DNA of 49,969 nucleotides from Clostridia bacterium (GTDB taxonomy: Bacteria; Bacillota; Clostridia; UBA1212; UBA1255): contig JAEFAM010000009.1 in the NCBI GenBank assembly GCA_016287565.1, positions 1-49,969 of the forward strand, in the 5' to 3' direction. The position numbers and the translations under genes are program-made. This document shows positions 16,145-25,075 of this stretch, piece after piece; the first letter of the stretch is position 1; the number at the start of each line of letters is the position of its first letter. The notes beneath the pieces were generated by a model, which searched no databases, was not told the DNA's origin, and saw only the letters and a program-made list of their open reading frames with translations.

Positions 16145-16200
16145 TGCCGCTTCGCGATCGGTCCCGATGGGACGCCTTCATCGGCGAAGCGGCATTTTTT
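16145..16200. terminator. Bidirectional terminator between the ABC exporter and the phosphoribosyltransferase gene
   Basis: TGCCGCTTCGC (16145-16155) pairs with GCGAAGCGGCA (16184-16194), followed by a T-run on the plus strand. A run of A before the stem gives a T-tract for the minus strand, suiting the two convergent genes. Confidence 0.85.
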
Positions 16201-16238
16201 ATAAGCACGCAAGAGGCGGCTTTATTTTAGAACGGTCA

Positions 16239-16793
16239 TTATGCTTTGACTTTCCCGTCTGCGTCGAACAGGGGAAGCTTCTCCAGATAGATTATGTCGT
16301 CTCTGTCTGCGGCTTCGCCTTCCGCCAGCACGGCCATACGGGCAACGATATTGCCCCCGGCTTCATTGACCAGTTTTTCCACTGCCAGCAGGCTGGCTCC
16401 GGTGGAGATGACGTCGTCGATTATGATGACCCGCTTTCCTTTCATTTTTGCCGCGTCAACAGCGTCCATATACAGTTTCTGGGTCCCGGCGGTGGTGATG
16501 GAAGTCACGTCTACTTCGAACACGCCCTGCATGTACGCTTTCTTGTTCTTGCGCACCAGCAGGTAATCGTCAAGGCCTTTCTGCCTCGCCATCTCGTAGA
16601 TCAGGGGAATTGCCTTGGCTTCCGGCGCTACCAGATAGTCGAACTCCGGCGCCTTCTTCAGCAGCGCGTCGGCGCAGGCCACGGTGAGCTCCACGTCGCC
16701 GAACATTACGAACGCGCCGATGGCAAGACTGTCGTTAAGTTTACAGATAGGAAGCTCTCTTTTAACTCCTGCTATCGTCATAGGATAAGTCAT
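16239..16793 (-). CDS. apt: Purine (adenine-type) phosphoribosyltransferase
   Basis: A 184-residue type I phosphoribosyltransferase. The PRPP-binding motif is VIIIDDVISTGAS, and APEAKAIPLIYEMA resembles the conserved segment of adenine phosphoribosyltransferases. It would salvage a free purine base with PRPP to the nucleotide in the cytoplasm. The base specificity (adenine, or xanthine/guanine) is not certain from sequence, so the symbol is tentative. I chose ATG 16793 (MTYPMTIAGVKREL) because GGAG lies 8 bases upstream; an ATG 16 codons earlier has no such site. The gene ends at the bidirectional terminator. Confidence 0.8.
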   Translation of the reverse strand: MTYPMTIAGVKRELPICKLNDSLAIGAFVMFGDVELTVACADALLKKAPEFDYLVAPEAKAIPLIYEMARQKGLDDYLLVRKNKKAYMQGVFEVDVTSITTAGTQKLYMDAVDAAKMKGKRVIIIDDVISTGASLLAVEKLVNEAGGNIVARMAVLAEGEAADRDDIIYLEKLPLFDADGKVKA

Positions 16794-16900
16794 ATGATCA
16801 TCTCCGAAATAATATTTAACGAGGGGATTATATACCCGCAAACGTTCGAATTCAACACTTTAAAGGTCGGAAGCTTAAAAGGTTCCGGAACTTAAAAGGT

Positions 16901-18349
16901 TCAGACCTTTCTTATGAAGCGTTTTGCCACCGTATAGTACCCGCCGGCGGCCCTGTGCTCTTCCTTGATGGCCAGCTTGATGGGCCTGTCGTCCTCGAAC
17001 ACGCCCAGCAGCACGGAATATTCACCTTCGGGCAGATCCCTGAGGTCCAAATTGACGTCGAAATCTCCGCTCTGCTCGTACTCCAGATCGTTGACGAAAC
17101 GGCCGGTGCGAAGTTCTCTCACTATATTGCCGTCGGCGCCCGCCACCGCGAACCTGATCTCGTGCTTGTAATACGCCTTTGACCAGCCCTTGTTGGTAAA
17201 CCTGACTTTAACGTGATTGTGCGCGGAAGCGGTAAGCTCCGGGACAACGGCGCTGTCGGCGAAATACCAGTAGCCCAGCCTGTTGGCGCAATATTCCGCC
17301 AGCCACTTGTCCGAAGCCATAAAATCTTCCGGATAGCCGTGGAATCCCGCGAATGTGGCCCTGGAGTTCTTGAGGCATTCCACTATGGTGAGGCCGTTCC
17401 TGTAATAGTCGTCGAACTGGGGGTGGATGTACCAGTAATGGGCGAACTCGATGCAGGAAGGGGCGTTCTGAGACAGCTTTTTAAAGGCTTCCGTAGCCCT
17501 CATAGTATCGTAACCGTTGACAACAGAATAATAGTCGCAGCAGATGGAATCGTCCTGGAGCCCCAGGCCGCGCTCGTAGGCGTAATCCAGCATCTCCTGG
17601 CATTCCTCCGAACCCTTAATTATGCGGCCCACTATGTGGTCGTCGTTCAGGAGCAGGTATTTGTCCGGGAAATATTTGAGATGAAGGTCGATATGCTTTT
17701 TCACCACGTCGATCGGGTATATCTTGGCTTCGCCTTCCACCGTATGACCCTCTCCCCAGGTGCCGTATGTGCCGATGTCGACGATGTCTACTCTCGGATC
17801 GTTGTTGAACCGTTTTCCGAAGGCCTCCATAAACGCTTCCAGCCGCTCCAGATAATATGGGTCTCCGTAGTCCGGCTGAAGCCTGTCGTTCTCCACGTCA
17901 TAGCATTTGGCGCCTTTCTCGAACACGTACCTGGGCGTGGCGGTCTCGGGAACGAAGCTGGTCTCGTAGGTGCATACCCTTAAAGAGAAAGCGTATCCGT
18001 GAGGGCCCCATTCGTCCATGATCCTGTCAAGGAAGCCGAAATCGTACACGCCTTCTTCCTTTTCCGCGTCGGACCAGTCGAATCTGAGATACAGGTGATT
18101 CATGCCCGGGAAGTCCTCCAGGTAATCGCCGGGCTTGACTTTGTTGCGGTAGAGAGGTCCCCGGAAGCCGTTGTCGATAAAATGCCAGAACCATCCTTTG
18201 TGAGGATTCTTAAGCACGGTCTTGTCGTCGGCGATGGGGCGAAGATCGATAAAGCCGTTGATCTTCCGTGGGTCGTCGAACCAGCCGCAGAGCGTTTGCG
18301 CTTCATAGGGGCCGGATCGCGGGGTCTCGTTGGGGAATCCGTAGTTCAT
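16901..18349 (-). CDS. Glycoside-hydrolase-like protein (DUF4832/DUF4874 type)
   Basis: A 482-residue protein resembling bacterial DUF4874-DUF4832 proteins, which have a TIM barrel related to beta-galactosidases and a C-terminal beta-sandwich. Supporting segments are VLKNPHKGWFWHF near residue 45, LYLRFDWSDAEKEEGVYDF, and barrel strands such as VDIVDIGTYGTWGEGH with acidic residues at strand ends. The last ~120 residues (HNHVKVRFTNKGWSK onward) form the sandwich. No signal peptide is present, so it probably acts on carbohydrate inside the cell. Catalytic residues cannot be assigned with confidence. ATG 18349 has AGGAGG upstream and replaces a longer ORF start. A 12-base direct repeat (CTTAAAAGGTTC) lies at its 3' end. 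Confidence 0.7.
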   Translation of the reverse strand: MNYGFPNETPRSGPYEAQTLCGWFDDPRKINGFIDLRPIADDKTVLKNPHKGWFWHFIDNGFRGPLYRNKVKPGDYLEDFPGMNHLYLRFDWSDAEKEEGVYDFGFLDRIMDEWGPHGYAFSLRVCTYETSFVPETATPRYVFEKGAKCYDVENDRLQPDYGDPYYLERLEAFMEAFGKRFNNDPRVDIVDIGTYGTWGEGHTVEGEAKIYPIDVVKKHIDLHLKYFPDKYLLLNDDHIVGRIIKGSEECQEMLDYAYERGLGLQDDSICCDYYSVVNGYDTMRATEAFKKLSQNAPSCIEFAHYWYIHPQFDDYYRNGLTIVECLKNSRATFAGFHGYPEDFMASDKWLAEYCANRLGYWYFADSAVVPELTASAHNHVKVRFTNKGWSKAYYKHEIRFAVAGADGNIVRELRTGRFVNDLEYEQSGDFDVNLDLRDLPEGEYSVLLGVFEDDRPIKLAIKEEHRAAGGYYTVAKRFIRKV

Positions 18350-18468
18350 AATCTGTCCTCCTGGATGTTTCCGATCTGCAGCGCGTTCCGGACGCGGCTG
18401 GATCTGTTCGTTTTGACTGCTGTAATTATATACTAATCTTGAACGGAATTGAACAAACTTTTTTCGTA

Positions 18469-18496
18469 TTGACAAAAATATTTAATAAAATATAAT
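18469..18496 (+). promoter_or_regulatory. Promoter of the VTT-PlsC gene
   Basis: Consensus TTGACA (18469-18474), 16 bases of AT-rich spacer, TATAAT (18491-18496). Confidence 0.8.
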
Positions 18497-18573
18497 GGCC
18501 GTAACGGCTTTTGAAAAATCGCCAGATGACCCGCCGGACGCGCGGACGGGCCTGTTACCGGAGTTTATTTGCA

Positions 18574-20448
18574 ATGAGTAAGAAGACATCGAGAATAATT
18601 ATTTTTGCTTCGGCGGTCATAGCGATAACGCTTTTTGCGCTGTTCTTAAAAGACATTCTCGTACCGTTTATAAAGCTTGAGATCGCCAACGACGTTGACG
18701 GAGCGAAGGAGCTGCTCAGGTCCAGAGGGATACTGGGTTTTCTCACCGTTGCCCTGGTTGAGGCGCTCCAGATGGTGGTCGTATTTATTCCCGCCGAATT
18801 TATCCAGATCTCCAGCGGCCTCAGCTATCCGTTCCCGTTAGCGCTCCTGCTCTGCGACCTGGGCGTGTGCCTGGGGGCAACGATCATTTTCATACTGGTC
18901 CGGACGTTCAAGATCCAGAACGACGCCTACGACAGGCGTAAAAAGACCATCGACAAGATCGCCGGGGCGAAACAGGCAAAAGGGGACAAGAATACGATTT
19001 TATTCATGCTCCTGCTGTTCATAATGCCCCTGATACCTTTCGGAGCCATTTGTTATTACGGTTCCGGAACCAAGATCAAATATCACAAATACATCCTGAC
19101 CGTTGCCGGAGGCGTGATACCTTCCATCGTCACTTCCAACCTGATGGGTTCCGCCGCCAGGGCGTTTATACAGAATTCATTGCCGCTGTGGCTGCTGATA
19201 CTGATAATCGTCCTTCTGGGCGCTCTGCTGCTGACGACGCTCCTGTTCTTCCTTAACAAATATTTCCTTAAAGAGAGCGACGGAACGCCCGATTCTCCCG
19301 TTTTTTCTATGCTTATGAAGCTGAGCGAGATATACTTAAGAGGCCGCCTGAAGTTAAAAGTGGGGAAGCCTTTCCCGGAAGACGTTACGGGCCCCTTCGT
19401 ATTGCTGGCGAACCATCAATGCTTTTTCGATTTCTATCTGGTCTACAAACTCGGGCTCCCTCTGCGACCGGCGTACGTGGCCAACGAATATTACACGCGC
19501 AAGGGCAAGTTCGAGACAAAATGCTCTAAAAAGATGGGTTTCATACCTAAAAAACTGTTTACGTTCGACGCGTCAACTCCTATCCAGATATACAGGACGC
19601 TGCGCAAGGGATACCCGGTGGCGATCTTCCCGGAGGCCAGGATGAGCGTGGACGGGACGACCAATCCGTTGACGGAGGAGAGCGCGGCGTTTTTCAGAAA
19701 GATGGGATACCCCGTTGTCCTCGTCACCATAAAAGGCGCCTATTTCGCCAAACCCAAATGGAGGAAAAAAATATTCAGGTCCGAGGTCGTTGTCAGCGCC
19801 GAAAAGGTGATCAGGCAGGAGGATTTTGCCGCGTACACCGACGAGGAACTGAACGCTCTCATAAGGGAAACGCTATGGAACGACGCCTCGAATGACGGAC
19901 TTAACACCTACCGTCAAAAAAACAAGGCCAGAGGCCTCGAAAACGTGCTTTACCGCTGCATACACTGTGGGAAGGTATATTCTACCATCGGAGAAGGAAA
20001 CGCGCTTAAATGCCGAAATTGCGGCCTTCAGAACCATCTTAACTCCCGCTATCTTTTCGACGAGGAGATCGATGGCAGACCCGGCACGATCTCCGCATAT
20101 TATTCGAAGATCCGCGATATGGAAGAGGCGGAACTGGATACGCTGCGGCTGGAAACTTTAGTGGACACTAAGATCTTCGATAAGAATATGAATCTCCGCC
20201 TGAAAGAAAAAGGGGAGTGCGAACTGACGAAGGAAGGGTTCTCGTACCGCTCCGGCAGCGTCAGCTTTACCGTTCCCGCGAAAGAGCTGGTGGCGCTTCC
20301 GTTCTCCTGCGGAGAAGAATTCGAGACGTACCACAACAACGAACTGTATTATTTCTATCCCGAGAAGGATCCGGTCCAGGCGGTGAGATGGGCTCTTATC
20401 GGGGATATATTGAGGGAGAGGCGTGTGCAAAGTGAAAAGCAGGACTGA
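18574..20448 (+). CDS. VTT (DedA-like) membrane domain fused to PlsC acyltransferase and zinc ribbon
   Basis: A 624-residue three-part protein. Residues about 10-235 are a VTT/SNARE-associated (DedA-like) multi-helix membrane domain, with EFIQISSGLSYPFPLALLL and the later IMPLIPFGAICYYGSGTKI. Residues about 255-440 are a 1-acyl-glycerol-3-phosphate acyltransferase: NHQCFFD (280-286, the NHx4D motif) and FPEAR (352-356). A zinc ribbon follows, with cysteines at 462, 465, 480 and 483, then an acidic tail that resembles a lipid- or ligand-binding module. The likely role is phospholipid synthesis or remodelling linked to lipid scrambling, since VTT proteins include scramblases and undecaprenyl-phosphate flippases; the combination is inference. 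ATG 18574 has GGAG upstream. It overlaps the next gene by 26 bases. Confidence 0.83.
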   Translation: MSKKTSRIIIFASAVIAITLFALFLKDILVPFIKLEIANDVDGAKELLRSRGILGFLTVALVEALQMVVVFIPAEFIQISSGLSYPFPLALLLCDLGVCLGATIIFILVRTFKIQNDAYDRRKKTIDKIAGAKQAKGDKNTILFMLLLFIMPLIPFGAICYYGSGTKIKYHKYILTVAGGVIPSIVTSNLMGSAARAFIQNSLPLWLLILIIVLLGALLLTTLLFFLNKYFLKESDGTPDSPVFSMLMKLSEIYLRGRLKLKVGKPFPEDVTGPFVLLANHQCFFDFYLVYKLGLPLRPAYVANEYYTRKGKFETKCSKKMGFIPKKLFTFDASTPIQIYRTLRKGYPVAIFPEARMSVDGTTNPLTEESAAFFRKMGYPVVLVTIKGAYFAKPKWRKKIFRSEVVVSAEKVIRQEDFAAYTDEELNALIRETLWNDASNDGLNTYRQKNKARGLENVLYRCIHCGKVYSTIGEGNALKCRNCGLQNHLNSRYLFDEEIDGRPGTISAYYSKIRDMEEAELDTLRLETLVDTKIFDKNMNLRLKEKGECELTKEGFSYRSGSVSFTVPAKELVALPFSCGEEFETYHNNELYYFYPEKDPVQAVRWALIGDILRERRVQSEKQD

Positions 20449-21901
20449 AAAGGCCGGGAACGGGGCTTCCGGGAAAAAGGCTCTCATCAACATTTCCAAG
20501 AAGACTTTCATTCAGGTGACGGCGCTGCTGCTGGGCCTGATGGTGCTGTCGATAATACTCACGTACGTTATCCCAAAAGGTGAGTTCGGGACGCTGCCCG
20601 ACGGGGAAGTGGATTATGCTTCTTACACCAGGAGCGAGGACAGGCCGGGAATCAATATTTTCAAGGGCATATTCGCGCCGGTGCTGGTATTCGCCTCAGG
20701 AGACGGATTGACGCTGATAATGCTGTCGCTGTTCCTGCTGATCATTTCCGCCTCTTTCCAGGTGATGAACGACGTGGGAGGCATACAGGCGCTTATAGGC
20801 TCTATTGAACGGCGGTTCAAGAAGAGGCAGAACCTGCTGATAGCGGTGCTGGCGCTGGTGTTTATGAGTTTCGGAGCTTTTCTGGGATTGTTCGAAGAGA
20901 TGCTCCCCATGCTTCCTATCATTACTGCGCTCTGCATAATGCTGGGCCTGGACTCTTTCACCGGTTTCCTGATCTGCATCATTTCGTGCGGTTTCGGATT
21001 TGCCAGCGCCATTACGAATCCTTTTACGGTGATACTGGCTTCAGAAATCATAGGCGTGAATCCCATGCACAATATCTGGTACAGGCTGATAATTTTCATC
21101 GTGATGTACCTGCTGCTGCTCGGGTTCATATTCCTGTACGTAAGAAAGATCCGCAAGGATCCCGATAAGAGCCTGACTTACGCCCACGATCTGGAACTGA
21201 GGAACGTTATGGCGGCGGAAACCGAAGAATCCGGCGGTTCCGATACGGAAGCCAGGACCGGCAGGACCAGATGGATATATACGGTATTTCTTACAGTGAG
21301 TCTTTTACTGATAATCACGTTCTCTTCGGTTCCCGCCCTCAGGAGCTACACCGTGGTGGGGCTGATCGCATACTTCCTGATATTCGGAATAATAGCGGGG
21401 ATCCTGGCGTCGGGCAACGCCAAAAAAGTGTTCAAGAGCTTCCTTAAGGGCCTCGTGGGAGCGCTGCCCACGCTGGTGTTTATCGGACTGGCAGCGTCGA
21501 TCAAATACATTTTCGAGGAAGGCGGCATACTTCCCACCATCGCCAACCAGATCAATACGCTGACCGCCGGGGGCAATAAATTCGCCATCGCGCTCATAAT
21601 CTACCTGATCGTGCTGGTGCTGGAATTCTTCATCTCATCCTCCACGGCCAAGGCGATACTGATCATGGGGCTGCTGGCGGTGGTCAACGTGGGTCTCTCC
21701 AAGGAAATGATGGTGCTTCTGTACACCTTCGGTGACGGCTACACCAACGTGATCTTCCCGACTTCTCCCGTGCTGCTGATATCACTCTCTATGATCGGAA
21801 TGGATTATTTCAAGTGGATCAAAAAGAGCTTCCCGTTGATATTGGTGAACCTGGTATTGGTTATATTGTTCATAATCGCCGGAGTGGCGTTCGGGTATTG
21901 A
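20423..21901 (+). CDS. YfcC-family (DcuC-like) membrane transporter
   Basis: A 492-residue polytopic protein of the YfcC/ArsB-DcuC class, with about 12 hydrophobic helices. Recognisable segments are TALLLGLMVLSIILTYVIPKGEF near the N-terminus, FGAFLGLFEEMLPMLPII, CGFGFASAITNPFTVILASEI, and FFISSSTAKAILIMGLLAVV. Members are thought to move dicarboxylates, amino acids or other small anions across the cytoplasmic membrane; the substrate here is unknown. A hydrophilic loop (about 250-285) separates the two halves. The start may be GTG 20423 or GTG 20432; GGGAGAGG upstream could serve either. The reading frame begins inside the VTT-PlsC gene, implying translational coupling. The hairpin array follows its stop. 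Confidence 0.85.
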   Translation: MCKVKSRTEKAGNGASGKKALINISKKTFIQVTALLLGLMVLSIILTYVIPKGEFGTLPDGEVDYASYTRSEDRPGINIFKGIFAPVLVFASGDGLTLIMLSLFLLIISASFQVMNDVGGIQALIGSIERRFKKRQNLLIAVLALVFMSFGAFLGLFEEMLPMLPIITALCIMLGLDSFTGFLICIISCGFGFASAITNPFTVILASEIIGVNPMHNIWYRLIIFIVMYLLLLGFIFLYVRKIRKDPDKSLTYAHDLELRNVMAAETEESGGSDTEARTGRTRWIYTVFLTVSLLLIITFSSVPALRSYTVVGLIAYFLIFGIIAGILASGNAKKVFKSFLKGLVGALPTLVFIGLAASIKYIFEEGGILPTIANQINTLTAGGNKFAIALIIYLIVLVLEFFISSSTAKAILIMGLLAVVNVGLSKEMMVLLYTFGDGYTNVIFPTSPVLLISLSMIGMDYFKWIKKSFPLILVNLVLVILFIIAGVAFGY

Positions 21902-21922
21902 CGGCGCTCAGCTGATGATGAG

Positions 21923-22053
21923 TGCCCTGACGGGCAAATGATGCCGTTCGCTTTGCTCACTAATGAAGGTAAAAATAATATTCCACAATTAGTCCCGCAG
22001 GGACGACATCATCAGCGCAGCGACATCATTCCATCATTAGCCCCGAATGGGGC
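21923..22053. repeat. Second hairpin array with ATGATG/CATCATT spacers
   Basis: Short perfect inverted repeats, TGCCC-TGAC-GGGCA (21923-21936), GTCCC-GCA-GGGAC (21992-22004) and GCCCC-GAAT-GGGGC (22040-22053), plus weaker ones around 21943-21960 and 22013-22022. They are separated by copies of ATGATG or its complement CATCAT. The array fills the gap between convergent genes. It resembles the 11.5 kb array in layout but uses a different spacer word. Confidence 0.6.
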
Positions 22054-22093
22054 GGCCTCATTTCGAAGCGGAAGCCATTGCTTTTTGCTTCGA

Positions 22094-22924
22094 TCATCCT
22101 CCGATCCCGCCTATGGAAACGACGTAAGACAGTATGAAATATCTGCCGTCTTTGTAATAATAGATCATCTCAAGAGAATAACTGGAATCTTCTTCCACAA
22201 TGCTGCCTATTTCGCAGCTGCTGTATCCGTCTTCCAAAACGTTGATATTTTCCGGCTTGAATTCGGCTTTCAGGTTTTTAAAACGCTCCAGCTTTCTGTT
22301 AAAAGACTTGAACGATGCGTAACTTCTAAGCAACTCGAGCGCACCCTCCGTGCCGATGGGGTAGTCTCTGTCCTTGTAGCTTTGCTTGATTTCAGGATAG
22401 TTCTTAAGCATGTAATCGGCGCCTTTGTCCCAGTCGGTAAGCATTTTGGAATACTTCTCGTAATCGGGGTCGCCGCTCTTGATTTCGCCGTTCCGAATAG
22501 CGTTCCGGACTTCCGTCATAAATTCGTTGACGGCTTCTTCCGGTTCTATCACGTCGAAATCGTCGCGTATCGCCTCTTCAAGCTCCGGGTCTTTCTCTTT
22601 CAACTCTTCCGCGGTGCCGTATATCAGTTTGGCTTTTTCTCTTGCCTGCTCGTCAGTGAGATCTTCGTAACCGTCCAGTTCTTTTATAAAGGCGATGGCA
22701 AGGAACTCCAGCTGATCGTGCACGTCCTTTATCTTTGAATAGTCGAGATCGTTCCGCAGGAATTCCACGGTCTTATCAACGAGCACCTGCACGGATTCGG
22801 CGCCGGACGGGGAAGGGACCTCCACCACGTCAATGCCTGCAGGCAGGAAATTTCCGCTTTTGCCGCAGGATACGGATACTAAAAGGATGACGATCAAAAT
22901 CGCGAAACATAAGAACCGTTTCAT
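22094..22924 (-). CDS. Hypothetical lipoprotein
   Basis: A 276-residue secreted lipoprotein of unknown role. The N-terminus MKRFLCFAILIVILLVSVSC is a signal peptide ending in a lipobox with Cys20. The mature part is helical-looking and highly charged, rich in Glu, Asp and Lys (for example LTDEQAREKAKLIYGTAEEL), and ends with a beta-looking segment SLEMIYYYKDGRYFILSYVV. No enzyme motif is seen. ATG 22924 has AGGAGG 7 bases upstream, excluding the longer upstream ORF, which runs into lysS. It lies 26 bases downstream of lysS on the same strand and is probably co-transcribed with it. Confidence 0.78.
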   Translation of the reverse strand: MKRFLCFAILIVILLVSVSCGKSGNFLPAGIDVVEVPSPSGAESVQVLVDKTVEFLRNDLDYSKIKDVHDQLEFLAIAFIKELDGYEDLTDEQAREKAKLIYGTAEELKEKDPELEEAIRDDFDVIEPEEAVNEFMTEVRNAIRNGEIKSGDPDYEKYSKMLTDWDKGADYMLKNYPEIKQSYKDRDYPIGTEGALELLRSYASFKSFNRKLERFKNLKAEFKPENINVLEDGYSSCEIGSIVEEDSSYSLEMIYYYKDGRYFILSYVVSIGGIGG

Positions 22925-22950
22925 GTAATTACCTCCTGAAACGCGCTTTA

Positions 22951-24987
22951 TCAATACAGTTTGGCTCCCGCGGGGATGTGGGGATCCAGCTGAAGCAGAT
23001 GCAGCTTTTCTTCTTCTCCTTCTTTGTGGACCGCCGAGATCAGCATACCGCAGGACTCGATGCCCATCATAGGCCTGGGAGGAAGATTGACGATGGCGAC
23101 GCACGTTTTGCCCACCAGCTCTTCCGGCTCGTAGAACGCGTGGATGCCGCTGAGTATGATCCGGTCGCTGCCGGTGCCGTCGTCCAGCGTGAACTTCAGG
23201 AGTTTTTTGGACTTCGGGACAGCTTCGCAGGCCTTGACCTTGACCGCTCTGAAATCGCTCTTGGAGAAGGTCTCGAAGTCCACGAGATCAGTGAAGAGAG
23301 GTTCTATGGCCACGTTGGAGAAATCCGGCTTCTCGGAGGAGATCGCAGGCGCCCCTTCTATAGCGGGTGCAGCGGCGGGAGCTTCCTCGGCATTGCCGGC
23401 GGCCTTATCCTCCGGCTTGTCCGCCTTCCTGGCGTCAAGAGGCTTCATGGTGGGGAAGAGCAGCACTTCGCGTATGGAAGTGGTGTTGGTCAACAGCATG
23501 CACAGACGGTCGACGCCCATTCCCATGCCTCCCGTAGGCGGCATGCCGTACTCCAGCGCATCGAGGAAATCGTTGTCAACGTCGCAGGCTTCGTCGTCTC
23601 CGGCCGCTTTTAAGGCCGCCTGATGTTCGAAACGCTGCCTCTGGTCGATGGGATCGTTCAGTTCGGAGAATGCGTTGGCAAATTCGCTGCCGTTTATGAA
23701 CAGCTCGAAACGCTCGGTGTAGCGCGGATCTTTCGGATCTTTCTTGGCCAGCGGGGAGATGTCCACCGGATGATGCGTGACGAAAGTAGGCTGCACGAAC
23801 TGCTTCTCGCAATATTCCTCAAAGAACAGATTCAGTATGTCGCCGATGCCGTGGCGGTTCTCGTAATGTATCTTGTGCGCGTCGCACAGCGCCCGGGCTT
23901 CTTCAAGAGAGCCGATCTTAGAGAAATCCACTCCGGCGTACTTTTTGACCGCGTCGGTCATGGTGATGCGGGCGAAGGGCGTATCCAGGTCTATGGTCAG
24001 GTCGCCGTAGGGCACCACGCCCGTTCCCAGAACTTCATGGGCGCAATAGCGTATCAGATTCTCGGTGATCTCCATCATGCCTTCGAAATCCGTATATGCC
24101 TGGTAGAGTTCCAGCAGCGTGAATTCCGGATTGTGGCGCGTGTCCATACCTTCGTTCCTGAACACACGGCCGATCTCGTACACTCTGTCCATCCCGCCGA
24201 CGATAAGCCGCTTCAGGTAGAGCTCCAGCGCGATCCTCAGGTACATATCGATGTCGAGCGTGTTGTGGTGCGTGATGAAAGGCCTTGCCGCCGCGCCGCC
24301 GGCAATAGTATGCAGCACCGGAGTCTCCACTTCCAGGAATTCCCGTCCGTCAAGGAATCGACGTATGGCGGAAATGATCCTGGAACGCTTCACGAAAACG
24401 TCCTTGACCTCCGGATTCACGATAAGGTCAACGTATCTCATCCTTGCCCGAAGGTCTTCGTCCTTTAGACCGTGATGCTTTTCGGGAAGGGGACGGAGCG
24501 CCTTGGAGAGCAGCAGGATCTCGGTGCACTTGACGGAGATCTCGCCCTTCATAGTCCTGAAAACGGTGCCTTTGACCCCGATGATATCGCCTATGTCATA
24601 GGTCTTGAATTCGGCGTACTTTTCGTCTCCCAGCTCGTTCAGCCGGGCGTATATCTGGATCATGCCGACCTTGTCCTGTATCTGGGCGAAAGCGGCCTTG
24701 CCCATAACGCGCTTTAAAATGATCCTGCCGGCGATAGACACCGGTACCGGCTCTTTATCGGACAAGGGAAGCCCCGTCTCGTGGTCGTGTTCCGGCTCGC
24801 ATATCTCGTCGAACCGGTCGACTATTTCTGCCGACGTGAACGTGATGTCGTATTTGGTTATCACGTAAGGGTCTTTTCCCGCTTCCTTAAGCGTGTTCAG
24901 CTTGGATCTCATCACTTTCATGAGGTCGCTGAGGCTTTCCGTGTTCTGCTCACGTCCGTTTTCCGGAGCGTTCTTGTTTTCATCCAT
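22951..24987 (-). CDS. lysS: Lysyl-tRNA synthetase with C-terminal tRNA-binding domain
   Basis: Class II LysRS of 678 residues, against about 500 in most bacteria. Residues about 80-170 are the anticodon-binding OB fold. The catalytic domain has motif 2 FRNEGMDTRHNPEFTLLE and motif 3 GMGMGVDRLCMLLT. After an Ala/Glu/Pro-rich linker (about 515-570), the last ~105 residues form a second OB fold of the Trbp111/EMAP-II kind, as at the C-terminus of many MetRS: VDFETFSKSDFRAVKVKACE, LLKFTLDDG and VNLPPRPMMGIESCGML. That module probably raises tRNA affinity. ATG 24987 has GGAGG upstream. It lies downstream of greA on the same strand, a common arrangement in Bacillota. Confidence 0.95.
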   Translation of the reverse strand: MDENKNAPENGREQNTESLSDLMKVMRSKLNTLKEAGKDPYVITKYDITFTSAEIVDRFDEICEPEHDHETGLPLSDKEPVPVSIAGRIILKRVMGKAAFAQIQDKVGMIQIYARLNELGDEKYAEFKTYDIGDIIGVKGTVFRTMKGEISVKCTEILLLSKALRPLPEKHHGLKDEDLRARMRYVDLIVNPEVKDVFVKRSRIISAIRRFLDGREFLEVETPVLHTIAGGAAARPFITHHNTLDIDMYLRIALELYLKRLIVGGMDRVYEIGRVFRNEGMDTRHNPEFTLLELYQAYTDFEGMMEITENLIRYCAHEVLGTGVVPYGDLTIDLDTPFARITMTDAVKKYAGVDFSKIGSLEEARALCDAHKIHYENRHGIGDILNLFFEEYCEKQFVQPTFVTHHPVDISPLAKKDPKDPRYTERFELFINGSEFANAFSELNDPIDQRQRFEHQAALKAAGDDEACDVDNDFLDALEYGMPPTGGMGMGVDRLCMLLTNTTSIREVLLFPTMKPLDARKADKPEDKAAGNAEEAPAAAPAIEGAPAISSEKPDFSNVAIEPLFTDLVDFETFSKSDFRAVKVKACEAVPKSKKLLKFTLDDGTGSDRIILSGIHAFYEPEELVGKTCVAIVNLPPRPMMGIESCGMLISAVHKEGEEEKLHLLQLDPHIPAGAKLY

Positions 24988-25075
24988 GAGGATTTCCTCC
25001 TTAAATAAGGCGACAGCGGTGAACTGACCGCTGCCTCCGTTAAAACTCGTCTGTTTTGAAAGCAGTCGTCAGATA

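Noticed and set aside
16874-16902. Two copies of CTTAAAAGGTTC 17 bases apart
   Set aside because: Only two copies of 12 bases at the end of one gene; too short to call a CRISPR-like or iteron array.
24988-25075. Possible lysine-sensing leader (L box or T-box) before lysS
   Set aside because: The gap to greA is under 90 bases and contains no recognisable conserved structure; lysS is more likely co-transcribed with greA.
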